Counted from the stretch's first letter, positions 53,430-62,855 are shown. The stretch is DNA of 64,000 nt from Bradyrhizobium quebecense (GCF_013373795.3 NZ_CP088022.1:1984001-2048000), one strand, 5' to 3'. Notes: generated by a model not told the origin, from the sequence alone. Translations and numbers: made by a program.

Positions 53430-54508
53430 ATGATGCGGCCGCTGCCGAAGGCGACCTGATTGCACGCAAGGAAGGGGCGGCCGGCATCATCCGGCTGAAC
53501 CGGCCGAAGGCGATCAATGCCGTGACGCTGGAGATGTTCCACGACATCGACAGGGCGCTCGACGTGTTCGAAGCCGACCCTGATGTCGCGGTCATCGTGC
53601 TGGAAGGCGCCGGCGAGCGCGGCCTTTGCGCCGGCGGCGATATCCGCGCGCTCTGGGAAAGCTCGAAGGTCAAGGGCGACCTCGGCAAGATCCTGTGGCG
53701 CGACGAGTACATCCTCAACGCGCGGATCAAGCAATTCCCGAAGCCCTACGTCGCCTTCATGGACGGCATCGTGATGGGCGGCGGCGTCGGGCTGTCGGCG
53801 CACAGCCGGCACCGCGTGGTGACCGAGCGAACCAAGCTTGCGATGCCCGAAGTCGGGCTCGGCTTCTTCCCTGACGTCGGCGGCACCTATCTGCTGTCGC
53901 GCTCGCCGGGCGAGATCGGCACCTATTTTGGTCTCACAGGCACCACGATGAACGGACCCGACGCGATCTATGCGAAGTTCGCCGATGCCGTGGTGCCGAG
54001 CGCCAAGCTTCCGGCCCTTCGCGAGGCATTGACTAAGGTTGCGCCGGGCACGACGTCCACCGAAATCGATCGGCTGATTGCAGGCTTTGCCACTGCAGAG
54101 AAATCCGGGCCCGTTGCCGCACTACAGGCCAGGATCGACGGCTGGTTCGCGCGCGGACGGATGGAAGACATCGTTGACGCGCTGAAAGCCGATGGCTCCG
54201 AGCTGGCGCAGGCCACGCTGAAGACGCTCGGTGAGAAGTCACCACGCGGCATGGTGGTGACACTGAAACTGTTGCGATTGGCGCGCGCCACCGAAACGCT
54301 CGAGGAATGCTTGGTGCGCGAATATCGCGCGGCGCTCGAGGTGTTTGCCAGCGACGATTTCCGCGAGGGCGTGCGCGCCGCCGTGATCGACAAGGACCGC
54401 AATCCGAAGTGGCAGCCCACCCGGATCGAGGACGTGAGCCCCGAGATGCTGGCGCCTTACTTCGCCGAGATCGGCGCCGATGAACTGAAATTTCCTGACA
54501 GCAAATAG
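53426..54508 (+). CDS. 3-hydroxyisobutyryl-CoA hydrolase (crotonase family)
   Basis: A 360-aa crotonase-fold enzyme of the HIBCH type: GLCAGGDIRALWESS and HRVVTERTKLAMPEVGLGFFPDVGGTYLLSRSPG are characteristic, and the length is longer than ordinary hydratases because of the C-terminal extension. It releases 3-hydroxyisobutyrate from its CoA ester. The ATG overlaps the dehydrogenase stop; mmsB follows after 25 bp. Confidence 0.93.
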   Translation: MNDAAAAEGDLIARKEGAAGIIRLNRPKAINAVTLEMFHDIDRALDVFEADPDVAVIVLEGAGERGLCAGGDIRALWESSKVKGDLGKILWRDEYILNARIKQFPKPYVAFMDGIVMGGGVGLSAHSRHRVVTERTKLAMPEVGLGFFPDVGGTYLLSRSPGEIGTYFGLTGTTMNGPDAIYAKFADAVVPSAKLPALREALTKVAPGTTSTEIDRLIAGFATAEKSGPVAALQARIDGWFARGRMEDIVDALKADGSELAQATLKTLGEKSPRGMVVTLKLLRLARATETLEECLVREYRAALEVFASDDFREGVRAAVIDKDRNPKWQPTRIEDVSPEMLAPYFAEIGADELKFPDSK

Positions 54509-54533
54509 AAACGTCGCAAGCGGAGGACTTCCC

Positions 54534-55421
54534 ATGGCAAACGTCGCATTCATCGGGCTCGGCAATATGGGCGGGCCGATGGCGGCCAATCTGGTCAAGG
54601 CCGGCCACAAGGTGACCGCGTTCGATCTGGTCGCGGCATCGCGCGATCAGGCGAGGCACGACGGCGCCGCGATCGCTGAGAGTGGCGTCGGCGCAGTGAA
54701 GGGCGCCGATGTCGTCATCACCATGCTGCCGGCCGGCAAGCATGTGCTCGGCGTCTGGAACGAGGTGCTCCCGGCGATGGCCAAGGGCACGCTGATCATT
54801 GATTGCTCGACCATCGACGTCGAGAGCGCCAAGCAGGCGCATGCGCTCGCCGCCAAGCACGGCATCGCCTCGGTCGATGCGCCGGTTTCCGGCGGCACCG
54901 GCGGCGCCAAGGGCGCGACGCTGACCTTCATGTGCGGCGGCGAGGCCGAGGCATTCGCGGCGGCGCAGCCGATGCTGGCCAACATGGGCAAGAAGATCGT
55001 GCATTGCGGCGGCGGCGGCGCAGGGCAGGCGGCCAAGATCTGCAATAACATGATATTAGGCATTTCCATGATCGCGGTCGGCGAGGCCTTCGTGCTGGCC
55101 GAAAAGCTCGGCCTGTCGCATCAGGCGCTGTTCGACGTCGCCTCGACCTCGTCGGGGCAGTGCTGGTCGCTGACCACCTATTGCCCGGTTCCCGGTCCGG
55201 TGCCGACTTCGCCGGCCAACAACGACTACAAGCCGGGTTTCGCCTCCAACCTGATGGTCAAGGACCTGACGCTGGCGCAGGACGCCGCCAATGCCGCCGG
55301 TGCGGTGACGCCGCTCGGCAAGCATGCGCAGGAGCTCTATAAGACATTCGACGCGTCGGGCCACGGCGGGGTCGACTTTTCCGGAATTATCCAGCACGTT
55401 CGGAGCCTCGCTGGGAAATAG
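54534..55421 (+). CDS. mmsB: 3-hydroxyisobutyrate dehydrogenase
   Basis: A 295-aa beta-hydroxyacid dehydrogenase. NAD-binding GLGNMGGPMAANLVKAG at residues 8-24, DAPVSGGTGGA at about 115-125, and the catalytic K168 (AAKICNNMILG). It oxidises 3-hydroxyisobutyrate to methylmalonate semialdehyde, the MmsA substrate, so the operon covers the late valine pathway. A palindromic repeat follows. Confidence 0.95.
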   Translation: MANVAFIGLGNMGGPMAANLVKAGHKVTAFDLVAASRDQARHDGAAIAESGVGAVKGADVVITMLPAGKHVLGVWNEVLPAMAKGTLIIDCSTIDVESAKQAHALAAKHGIASVDAPVSGGTGGAKGATLTFMCGGEAEAFAAAQPMLANMGKKIVHCGGGGAGQAAKICNNMILGISMIAVGEAFVLAEKLGLSHQALFDVASTSSGQCWSLTTYCPVPGPVPTSPANNDYKPGFASNLMVKDLTLAQDAANAAGAVTPLGKHAQELYKTFDASGHGGVDFSGIIQHVRSLAGK

Positions 55422-55435
55422 ATGCTGGGTCCGTG

Positions 55436-55522
55436 ATCCTGAGGTGCGAGCGCCAGCGAGCCTCGAAGGATGCGGTGCCCGTGGCCCATCCTTCGAGACG
55501 CCGCTTCGCGGCTCCTCAGGAT
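55436..55522. repeat. Palindromic intergenic repeat, ATCCTGAGG family
   Basis: Starts ATCCTGAGGTGCGAGCGC and ends CCTCAGGAT, with an inner CCTCGAAGGATG/CATCCTTCGAG dyad. It lies between mmsB and the acyl-CoA synthetase gene. A related element is at 62761-62855. Confidence 0.8.
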
Positions 55523-55548
55523 GACGGCGGTGAACGCGGTGAGACCCC

Positions 55549-57273
55549 ATGACCACATTTCAGGACGCACGCGCCTTTCTGCTCAAGCACCGCACCGACT
55601 ATGATGCAGCGGTAAAGGGATTCCGCTGGCCGGATCCCGTGCCGTTCAACTGGGCGCTCGACTGGTTCGACGCCGAACTGGCGCACAATGCCGACAGCCG
55701 CGACCGTCCGGCGCTGTGGATCGTCGATGCGGCCAGCGGCAACGAGACCAAGCTGTCGTTCGCCGAGCTGTCGCGCCGTTCCAACAGGGTCGCGAACTTC
55801 CTGCGCGCGCAGGGGCTGCAGCGCGGCGATCATCTGTTGCTGCTGCTCGGCAATGTGGTGCCGCTGTGGGAGACCATGCTGGCGGCGATGAAGCTCGGCG
55901 TGGTCGTGATCCCCGCCACCACGCTGTTGACGGCGGATGAATTGCGCGACCGGCTCGATCGCGGCAAGGCGAAGGCGGTGGTTGCCACGCAGGATCAGGT
56001 CGCGAAGTTCGCTGGCCTCGGCGGCGACAAGCTCGTGCGCATCGTGGTCGGCGCGACGCAGGCCCACGATGGCTGGCTGCCGTTCGAGGATGCGGCGAAG
56101 GCGTCCGATGCCTTCGCGCCTGATGGCCCGACCCAGGCCGACGACCCGATGCTGCTGTATTTCACCTCGGGCACCACGGCTAAGCCAAAACTTGTGCGGC
56201 ACAGCCAGCGCAGCTATCCGGTCGGGCATCTCTCCACGATGTACTGGATCGGCCTGCAGCCCGGCGATATCCATCTCAACATCTCCTCGCCCGGCTGGGC
56301 CAAGCATGCCTGGAGCTGCTTCTTTGCGCCGTGGAATGCCGGTGCGACAATCTTTATCGCCAACCAGCCACGCTTCGAGGCGAAAGGGCTGCTCTCGATC
56401 ATCGGCCGCTGCGGCGTCACCACGCTGTGCGCGCCGCCGACGGTGTGGCGGATGTTCATCCAGGAGCAACTGTCGGACTTCAAAGTGAGCCTGCGTGAAG
56501 TGTGCGGCGCCGGCGAACCGCTCAACCCCGAGATCATCGACCAGGTCAAGTCGGCCTGGGGCCTGACCATCCGCGACGGCTACGGCCAGACCGAGACCAC
56601 GGCGCTGGCCGGCAATTCGCCGGGGCAGAAGGTGAAGGTCGGCTCGATGGGCCGGCCGCTGCCAGGCTATCGCGTGCAGGTGACCGACAATGACGGCCAC
56701 GCCGCGAAGGAGGGCGAAGTGACGCTGTTGCTCGGCACTGAGCGGCCGGCGGGCCTGATGCAGGGTTATCAGGGCGACGGCGGCAAGCTGATCGGGACCG
56801 ACGGCGCGATCTACCGCAGCGGTGACGTCGTGTTCACCGATGACGAGGGCTATCTCACCTTCGTCGGCCGCACCGATGACGTGTTCAAGTCCTCCGACTA
56901 CCGGATCTCGCCGTTCGAATTGGAGAGCGTACTGCTCGAGCATGATGCGGTGGCGGAAGCTGCCGTGGTGCCGAGCCCGGACCCGATCCGGCTGGCGGTC
57001 CCGAAGGCCTATATATTGCTGGTATCAGGCGTCGAGCGCACCCCGGAGACGGCGCTGTCGATCTTCAAACATTTGCACACGCGGCTCGCACCGTTTAAAC
57101 GCATCCGCAAGATCGAACTGGTCACCGAACTGCCAAAGACGATTTCTGGAAAGATCCGTCGCGTGCAGTTGCGCCGGCTCGAACATGACGATGTCAGAAG
57201 CGATGCGTTGCGCGGAGCCGAGTTCCGCGAGGAAGAATTCCCGGAGCTGCAGAAGGTGCGGACCTCCGGTTAG
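55549..57273 (+). CDS. AMP-dependent acyl-CoA synthetase (medium-chain type)
   Basis: A 574-aa ANL ligase activating a carboxylic acid to its CoA ester. FTSGTTAKPKLVRHS at about residues 205-218, the adenylate motif GYGQTETTALAG, VFTDDEGYLTFVGRTDDVFKSSDYRIS with the hinge, and the C-terminal LPKTISGKIRRVQLR with the catalytic Lys. The MACS-like N terminus includes FNWALDWFDAELAHNADS. A MaoC gene follows after 13 bp. Confidence 0.92.
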   Translation: MTTFQDARAFLLKHRTDYDAAVKGFRWPDPVPFNWALDWFDAELAHNADSRDRPALWIVDAASGNETKLSFAELSRRSNRVANFLRAQGLQRGDHLLLLLGNVVPLWETMLAAMKLGVVVIPATTLLTADELRDRLDRGKAKAVVATQDQVAKFAGLGGDKLVRIVVGATQAHDGWLPFEDAAKASDAFAPDGPTQADDPMLLYFTSGTTAKPKLVRHSQRSYPVGHLSTMYWIGLQPGDIHLNISSPGWAKHAWSCFFAPWNAGATIFIANQPRFEAKGLLSIIGRCGVTTLCAPPTVWRMFIQEQLSDFKVSLREVCGAGEPLNPEIIDQVKSAWGLTIRDGYGQTETTALAGNSPGQKVKVGSMGRPLPGYRVQVTDNDGHAAKEGEVTLLLGTERPAGLMQGYQGDGGKLIGTDGAIYRSGDVVFTDDEGYLTFVGRTDDVFKSSDYRISPFELESVLLEHDAVAEAAVVPSPDPIRLAVPKAYILLVSGVERTPETALSIFKHLHTRLAPFKRIRKIELVTELPKTISGKIRRVQLRRLEHDDVRSDALRGAEFREEEFPELQKVRTSG

Positions 57274-57286
57274 CAGAGGTTAGCCA

Positions 57287-57766
57287 ATGAACGAAGTCTG
57301 GAAGAAGCCGCCGGTGTCGCTGGAAACCTACCAGGGCATGGTCGGCAAGGAGATCGGCGTGTCCTCATGGCACCTGCTGGATCAGGGCCGCATCGACACC
57401 TACGCCGACGTGATCGAGGATCATCAGTTCATCCACGTCGATCCCGAGCGCGCGAAGAAGGAGACCGCGTTCGGCACCACGATCGCCCATGGCTTCCTGA
57501 CGATGTCGCTGCTGTCGATCATGTCCTACGAGGTGATGCCGGTGCTCGAGGGCACCGCGATGGGGGTCAATTACGGCTTCGACAAGCTGCGCTTCATCTC
57601 GCCGGTGCGCTCGGGCAAGCGCGTCCGCGGCCGCTTCGTGCTGGCGGAAGCCACGCTGCGCAAGCCGAAGGAATTGCTGTCGCGTACCAATGTCACGGTC
57701 GAGATCGAGGGCGAGGAAAAGCCCGCGCTGGTCGCCGACTGGCTCGGCCTGATCTATTTCAGCTGA
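57287..57766 (+). CDS. MaoC-family dehydratase ((R)-enoyl-CoA hydratase-like)
   Basis: A 159-aa hotdog hydratase. Catalytic pair D45 and H50 in DVIEDHQFIH, followed by GTTIAHGFLTMSLLS. These fit the D-x(4)-H motif of (R)-specific hydratases. It adds water to a trans-2-enoyl-CoA. The MFE-2-like SDR downstream at 58364 could oxidise the (R)-hydroxyacyl-CoA product. Confidence 0.9.
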   Translation: MNEVWKKPPVSLETYQGMVGKEIGVSSWHLLDQGRIDTYADVIEDHQFIHVDPERAKKETAFGTTIAHGFLTMSLLSIMSYEVMPVLEGTAMGVNYGFDKLRFISPVRSGKRVRGRFVLAEATLRKPKELLSRTNVTVEIEGEEKPALVADWLGLIYFS

Positions 57767-57941
57767 GGGATGGTTGAGTAGCTCCACTTTTCCCGCAAGC
57801 GGGAGAGGTGGAGCGAGCCCGCCTTGACCCGCCTTCACAGGTTGTGCGTTGCACCGCTGATCCACATAGCGCATTGACGGCTTTGATCCCTGGTGTCCAT
57901 CATGCCCCCGTTGAGGCGGTGCGGTCCCGGGAGTGGCAGCC

Positions 57942-58088
57942 ATGGTGCAGAACATCGTCGCCGGACTTGTCGTGGTCGGTTTGATTGTGATTGGCTCGCT
58001 GAGCTACGCCCAGGAGCATCATGAGTGCTGGAGCGGGCACCTGCTCAAAAGCCTGAAACCCTGCGGATCGATGACCCCTTCCGTCTAG
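57942..58088 (+). CDS. 48-residue exported or membrane-anchored peptide
   Basis: A short gene: MVQNIVAGLVVVGLIVIGSLSYAQEHHECW, then a basic tail with a second Cys (KSLKPCGSMTPSV). The hydrophobic stretch at residues 5-22 followed by SYAQ-E looks like a signal peptide with a possible cleavage after SYA. The two Cys at residues 29 and 41 could make a disulfide in the periplasm. GGGAGTGGCAGCC before the ATG at 57942 is a ribosome site. It lies alone between the MaoC and SDR genes; the function is unknown. Confidence 0.6.
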   Translation: MVQNIVAGLVVVGLIVIGSLSYAQEHHECWSGHLLKSLKPCGSMTPSV

Positions 58089-58127
58089 CGCGCCCGATGG
58101 CCGACTTGGGTCTGGCCTTCTTGGGTC

Positions 58128-58157
58128 TTGGCCGGGCTTGACCCGGCCATCCATCGC
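58128..58157. repeat. Half copy of the GCGGGCTCGACCCGC palindromic family
   Basis: GGCCGGGCTTGACCCGGCCATCCATC-like hairpin followed by GCTGC. It matches one half of the element at 35871-35971. Confidence 0.55.
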
Positions 58158-58201
58158 TGCTCAAAAGTCTCCAACCTTTTCATGCCGCTCGGGCACTCAC
58201 C

Positions 58202-58337
58202 CTCTCCCCTTGTGGGAGAGGGTGGCGCAATCGAGCGGAGCGAGATCGAGCCGGGTGAGGGGTTTCTCTCCGCGTGCTCATCCGTGGAGAGAACCCCTCA
58301 TCCGGCGCTTCGCGCCACCTTCTCCCACAAGGGGAGA
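58202..58337. repeat. Large palindromic repeat upstream of the SDR gene, CTCTCCCCTTGTGGGAG family
   Basis: Outer arms of about 26 bp (CTCTCCCCTTGTGGGAGAG, one mismatch against 58312-58337) and inner arms GGTGAGGGGTTTCTCTCC/GGAGAGAACCCCTCATCC. It ends about 26 bp before the SDR start codon. It covers most of the intergenic space, so it is likely transcribed. Confidence 0.8.
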
Positions 58338-58363
58338 ACGGAAGTCAGAGCAGGAATAACGGC

Positions 58364-59281
58364 ATGGCAATCAGGTTTGACGGACGCGTCGCTATCGTCA
58401 CCGGCGCGGGCAATGGTCTTGGGCGGGCGCATGCACTGGGGCTCGCCAGCCGCGGCGCCAAGGTCGTGGTCAACGATTTCGGCGGTGCGCGCGACGGCAC
58501 CGGCGGTTCGCTGTCGCCGGCCGAGACCGTGGTCGAGGAGATCCGCAAGGCCGGCGGCACCGCGATGGCCGACGGCGCCGACGTCTCGAACTTCGAGCAG
58601 GTCACCGCGATGGTCGAGCGCGCCACGAAGGAGTGGGGCAGCGTCGATCTGCTCTGCGCCAATGCCGGCATCCTGCGTGACAAGTCGTTCACCAAGCTCG
58701 AGGTCGCCGACTGGGCCAAGGTGCTCGACGTGCATCTCACCGGCACCTTCTATTGCTGCAAGGCGGTGTGGGCCGGCATGCGCGAGCGCAACTACGGCCG
58801 CATCGTGCTGACGACCTCGTCGTCGGGCCTGTTCGGCAATTTCGGCCAGGCCAATTACGGCGCAGCGAAGGCCGGCATGGTCGGCCTGATGAACGTGCTC
58901 GCCGAAGAGGGACGCAAGAACAACATCAAGGTCAACACCATCTCGCCGACCGCGGCGACCCGCATGACCGAGGAGTTGCTGCCGCCGCAGGCGCTGGCGC
59001 TGATGAAGCCGGAAGCGATCACGCCGGCGGTCGAATTCCTGCTCTCGGAGGATGCGCCGACCCGCACCATCATGGGCGCAGGTGCCGGCTCGTTCGCGGT
59101 GATCCGCGTGCTGGAGACCGAAGGCGTCAACCTGCCGCAATCCGAATGGACGCCTGACGGGGTTGCCGCGCACTTCAAGGACATCAGCGACATGTCGACC
59201 GCGAAGGCGCTGCAGGGCGCGTTCGAGCAGACGCAAAAGTATGTCGCCCAGGCCGCCGCGCGGGCCGGGATCAAGCTCTGA
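58364..59281 (+). CDS. SDR-family (3R)-hydroxyacyl-CoA dehydrogenase-like protein
   Basis: A 305-aa SDR resembling the N-terminal domain of peroxisomal MFE-2: FDGRVAIVTGAGNGLGRAHALGLASRGAKVVVNDFGG with DGTGGSLSPAETVV at about residues 44-58, and the catalytic S152, Y165, K169 (NYGAAKAG). Length and these features suggest a (3R)-hydroxyacyl-CoA dehydrogenase working with the MaoC hydratase. Start ATG 58364; an upstream ATG at 58274 is in repeat-like sequence. The flavoprotein gene starts 3 bp after its stop. Confidence 0.9.
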   Translation: MAIRFDGRVAIVTGAGNGLGRAHALGLASRGAKVVVNDFGGARDGTGGSLSPAETVVEEIRKAGGTAMADGADVSNFEQVTAMVERATKEWGSVDLLCANAGILRDKSFTKLEVADWAKVLDVHLTGTFYCCKAVWAGMRERNYGRIVLTTSSSGLFGNFGQANYGAAKAGMVGLMNVLAEEGRKNNIKVNTISPTAATRMTEELLPPQALALMKPEAITPAVEFLLSEDAPTRTIMGAGAGSFAVIRVLETEGVNLPQSEWTPDGVAAHFKDISDMSTAKALQGAFEQTQKYVAQAAARAGIKL

Positions 59282-59283
59282 GC

Positions 59284-60507
59284 ATGAGCGTCGCCGTCAT
59301 CGGAGCCGGTCCCGCCGGCCTGATGGCGGCGGAAACGCTTGCGGCGGGTGGCGCACAGGTCACCGTCCATGACACGATGCCGTCGGCGGGCCGCAAATTC
59401 CTGATGGCCGGGCGCGGCGGTCTCAATCTCACCCACAGCGAGCCGCTGGCCGATTTCCTCAAGCGCTATCGCGAGGCGATGCCGCACCTGAAGGCCGCGG
59501 TCGAGGCGTTTCCGCCCGACAGCTTGCGCGCCTGGAGCGAGGCGCTGGGGCAGCCGACCTTCGTCGGCAGCAGCGGCCGGGTGTTTCCCGAGGCGTTCAA
59601 GGCATCGCCTCTCTTGCGTGCCTGGCTGCGGCGGCTCGATGCCGCGGGCGTGCGGTTCGCATTCCGGCATCGCTGGATTGGTTGGGACGCGCGCGGCGGA
59701 TTGCTGTTCGAGACGCCGGACGGCCCGCGCACGGTCAACGTTGACGCAGTCGTGCTCGCGCTCGGCGGCGCGAGCTGGCCGAGGCTCGGCTCGGATGGCG
59801 CCTGGGTGGAGATCCTTGCGACGAAGGGCATTGCCGTGGCGCCGATGAAACCGGCCAATTCCGGCTTCACGGTCGCCTGGTCAAATATCTTTCGTAACCG
59901 GTTTGAGGGCCAGCCGCTCAAGGGCGTTGCCCTCACGATCGGGCCGCACACCGTGCGCGGTGAGGCGATCGTCACCCGCACCGGCATCGAGGGAGGCGCG
60001 ATCTACGCGCTGTCGGCGGAACTGCGTGAGGCGGTGCTCGCCAAGGGAACGGCGACGCTCGGCGTGGCGTTGCGGCCCGATGCCGCGCGCGACGAACTGG
60101 TCGCGCGCCTGTCGGCGCCGAAGGGCAAGCAGTCCTTCTCCAACTTCCTGCGCAAGGGCGCGCAGCTCTCGCCCGTCGGCATCGGGCTGTTGCAGGAGGC
60201 CGCGACCGTCTCCGGCCGATCGCTGGCCGCGCTGCCGCCGGCCGAATTGGCCGGGCTGATCAATGCGGTGCCGATCGCGATATCAGGCGTGGCGCCGATC
60301 GCGCGCGCGATCTCTAGCGCCGGCGGGATCAGGTTCGACGAGCTCGACGCGCATTTCATGCTGCGTCGGCTGCCCGGTGTTTTCGCCGCCGGCGAGATGC
60401 TCGACTGGGAGGCGCCGACCGGCGGCTATCTGTTGCAGGCATCGTTTGCGACGGGGGGCGCTGCGGGGAAGGGCGCGTTGAACTGGCTCGCGCAACGCGC
60501 CTCGTAA
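59284..60507 (+). CDS. HI0933/TIGR03862-family flavoprotein
   Basis: A 407-aa FAD-dependent oxidoreductase of the HI0933/BaiN-like group. The N-terminal dinucleotide-binding motif is VIGAGPAGLMAAETLAAGGAQVTVHD at about residues 5-30, KFLMAGRGGLNLTHSEPLADFL follows, and VFAAGEMLDWEAPTGGYLLQASFATGGAAGKGA at the C terminus is the second FAD-contact block. The function in this family is mostly unproven. It starts 3 bp after the SDR stop. Confidence 0.9.
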   Translation: MSVAVIGAGPAGLMAAETLAAGGAQVTVHDTMPSAGRKFLMAGRGGLNLTHSEPLADFLKRYREAMPHLKAAVEAFPPDSLRAWSEALGQPTFVGSSGRVFPEAFKASPLLRAWLRRLDAAGVRFAFRHRWIGWDARGGLLFETPDGPRTVNVDAVVLALGGASWPRLGSDGAWVEILATKGIAVAPMKPANSGFTVAWSNIFRNRFEGQPLKGVALTIGPHTVRGEAIVTRTGIEGGAIYALSAELREAVLAKGTATLGVALRPDAARDELVARLSAPKGKQSFSNFLRKGAQLSPVGIGLLQEAATVSGRSLAALPPAELAGLINAVPIAISGVAPIARAISSAGGIRFDELDAHFMLRRLPGVFAAGEMLDWEAPTGGYLLQASFATGGAAGKGALNWLAQRAS

Positions 60508-60513
60508 ACCTGG

Positions 60514-61731
60514 TCATTCCGATCCCGTCTTCGTCGCGATGTCGGTCATGAACCCCAGCACACCGAACGTGGCGGCCACCGCGCAGACCGCCGTCCAGCC
60601 GCCATAACTCCATGCCGCGGATGCCGCGGCTGCACCGACCGCGCCGCCGATGAAGAACAGCGCCACGAACAGGCCGTTGATCCGGCCGCGCGCCTCGGGC
60701 TGCAACAGATTGACGGCGCGGCGGCCGAGTGTCTGGTCGGTGGTGATGCCGAAATCGAGCAGCACGGCGCCGACGCCAAGCAGCGCGAGGGCCGTGATCC
60801 GCGATTCGGTCATACCTGCCCAGGCGCACAGCGCGAGCGCGCCGACGATGAGAACGTGCGAGACGATCAGCAACGGTCGCGCGAAACCTCGGTCGCCCCA
60901 GCGCCCGGCGATCGGGGTCGCCGCCGCGCCGGCGACGCCGATCAGCGCGAACAGCGCGATCCCCTTGGCGTCGAGCTTGAACGGCGCATCCGGCAGCCGC
61001 AGCGCGACAGCGGCCCAGAACGCGGTGAACGATGCCATCACCAGTGCCGCGGTCCAGGACCGAACGCGCAGCACCGGCTCCTCGCGCAGCAATCTTGGGA
61101 ACGAACGCAGCAGCGCGCCGTAGCTGACCTTGGTCGCGGGCTGCAGTGTCGGCAGGTAGCGCGCCAGCGCGCAACCGAGGACGGTCATCAGCACGGCCGA
61201 GGTGAGGTAGTAGCCGCGCCAGTTCCAGCTGTCCGCGATCAGGCTCGCCAGCGGCCGCGACAGCAGGATGCCGATCATCAGGCCGCTCATGACGTCGCCG
61301 ATCGCCTGTCCGCGGCGCTCCGGCGCCACCATCGAGGCGACCAGCGGCACCACCATCTGGATCGCAGCGCAGGAGGCGCCGAGGATGAAGGTGGCGGCCA
61401 GCAAGATCAGCGGCGTCGGCGCCATCGCGGTGCCGACTGCGGCGATGATGGCGCAGGCGAGGGTGCGCAGGATCAGCCGCTTGTTCTCGACGAGATCGAC
61501 AAGCGGCACCAGCAGCAGTAGCCCGAGTGCGTAGCCGAGCAGGGTCAGCGTCGAGATCAGGCCGGCCTGCAGCGCGGTCATGTCGAGCGATCGGCTCATC
61601 AGGCCGACCAGGATCTGCGGCGCGAATAAGTTGGTGACGACGGTGCCGGTCGTGATGGCGCCGATCCAGATCAGGGGACGCACTGAGACGGCGTGCGTCG
61701 GGGAGAGCTTGGTGGCTTCGGAAATCGTCAT
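60514..61731 (-). CDS. MFS transporter
   Basis: A 405-aa major facilitator protein with about 12 helices (VVTNLFAPQILVGLMSRSLDMTALQAGLISTLTLLGYALGLLLLVPLVDLVENKRLILRTL). Bears the DxxENK-like loop motif between helices 2 and 3. It converges on the flavoprotein gene and is divergent from the LysR gene at 61824, which likely controls it. Substrate unknown. Confidence 0.9.
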   Translation of the reverse strand: MTISEATKLSPTHAVSVRPLIWIGAITTGTVVTNLFAPQILVGLMSRSLDMTALQAGLISTLTLLGYALGLLLLVPLVDLVENKRLILRTLACAIIAAVGTAMAPTPLILLAATFILGASCAAIQMVVPLVASMVAPERRGQAIGDVMSGLMIGILLSRPLASLIADSWNWRGYYLTSAVLMTVLGCALARYLPTLQPATKVSYGALLRSFPRLLREEPVLRVRSWTAALVMASFTAFWAAVALRLPDAPFKLDAKGIALFALIGVAGAAATPIAGRWGDRGFARPLLIVSHVLIVGALALCAWAGMTESRITALALLGVGAVLLDFGITTDQTLGRRAVNLLQPEARGRINGLFVALFFIGGAVGAAAASAAWSYGGWTAVCAVAATFGVLGFMTDIATKTGSE

Positions 61732-61756
61732 GGGACCTCGCGATGGAGTGGCGAGA

Positions 61757-61768
61757 CCCCTTTAGGGG
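61757..61768. promoter_or_regulatory. CCCC-TTTA-GGGG hairpin in the MFS/LysR divergent promoter
   Basis: A perfect 4-bp stem around TTTA located 26 bp upstream of the MFS start and 56 bp upstream of the LysR start. AT-rich sequence with two AATATGC direct repeats follows. A LysR binding region is likely here. Confidence 0.3.
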
Positions 61769-61823
61769 ATCGGAACAATATGCTACAATTCAAATAAGAT
61801 GATGAAGAATATGCGAGATTGTT

Positions 61824-62726
61824 ATGAATACCCATGACCTTGTGGCGTTTGTCGCCGTGGTGGAAACCGGATCGATCGTCGCGGCCTCCGCGCGGCTGAA
61901 CCTGACCCAGCCCGGCGTGACGCGGCGGATCCAGAATCTCGAGGAGATGCTCGGTGCGCAGCTGCTCGACCGGCTGTCGAAGCCGCTGAAGCCGACGGCG
62001 GCGGGATATGAGGCCTATGAGCAGGGCCGCCGCGTGCTGCGCATGCTCGACGATCTCAAGTCAGGCGTCGCCAATGACGGGGTGGTGCGCGGCGAGTTCA
62101 GGCTCGGCCTGACGCCGTTTCTGTCGGAGGCGGGGCTCACCGGTCCGCTCGATGCGGTGCGCGGCGAATTCCCTTCGCTTGCGGTGCGCGTCGTCTCGGG
62201 CTGGTCGCCCAACCACATGGAGCGGGTCAGCCGCAACGAGCTCGACGCGGCGGCGATCTGCCTGCCCGATGGCACCGCGCCGCCCGACGATCTCGCGGGC
62301 TCCGATCTCGGCGCGCAGCCGGTGGTCTTCGTCGTCGCGCGCGAGACGAAGACGCCGAAATTCGTCGACCTCGAATGGCTGTCGCGGACCGGATGGGTGA
62401 TCAACCAGGACGGCTGCGGCTTCCGCCAGACGCTGAAGCGCCATTTCGACGCGGCGCATCTGCCGTTCACCATCGCGGTCGAGGCGCTCGACAGCGAGCT
62501 GCGGCTGTCGCTGGTGGCGCGCGGGCTCGGCATTGGCCTCGTCACGCCGGTGGCGTTGAAGCGAAGCACGATCCGCAGCCGGCTCAAGACGGTGACGATC
62601 GCAGATTTCAATCCGGCGGTGCGCGCCTGGATCGTGCATCGCCCGCCCGCCGGCCGCCTGGCGCGGCCGATCGAAGTGTTTCGCGATGCGCTGGACCGCG
62701 AGCTGCAGGCGCTCATTCGAGGGTAA
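61824..62726 (+). CDS. LysR-family transcriptional regulator
   Basis: A 300-aa LysR protein with winged helix at about residues 3-60 (THDLVAFVAVVETGSIVAASARLNLTQPGVTRRIQNLEEML), then the effector domain (VRGEFRLGLTPFLSEAGL). Divergent from the MFS transporter gene, the typical arrangement for controlling it. Confidence 0.93.
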   Translation: MNTHDLVAFVAVVETGSIVAASARLNLTQPGVTRRIQNLEEMLGAQLLDRLSKPLKPTAAGYEAYEQGRRVLRMLDDLKSGVANDGVVRGEFRLGLTPFLSEAGLTGPLDAVRGEFPSLAVRVVSGWSPNHMERVSRNELDAAAICLPDGTAPPDDLAGSDLGAQPVVFVVARETKTPKFVDLEWLSRTGWVINQDGCGFRQTLKRHFDAAHLPFTIAVEALDSELRLSLVARGLGIGLVTPVALKRSTIRSRLKTVTIADFNPAVRAWIVHRPPAGRLARPIEVFRDALDRELQALIRG

Positions 62727-62760
62727 GAGATCCGACCTCGGATCGTGTCACCCGCCGTCG

Positions 62761-62855
62761 CCCTTCGAGGCCTCCGCTGCGCTCCGGCACCTCAGGGTGA
62801 CGGCTCCGAGAGAGCGTCATCCTGAGGTGCGAGCGCTTGCGAGCCTCGAAGGATG
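62761..62855. repeat. Palindromic intergenic repeat, CCTTCGAGG/CATCCTGAGG family
   Basis: CCTTCGAGGCCTCCGC...CACCTCAGGGTGACG and CGTCATCCTGAGGTGCGAGCGC...CCTCGAAGGATG are complementary halves. It lies between the converging LysR and D-serine dehydratase-like genes. Related to 55436-55522. Confidence 0.75.
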
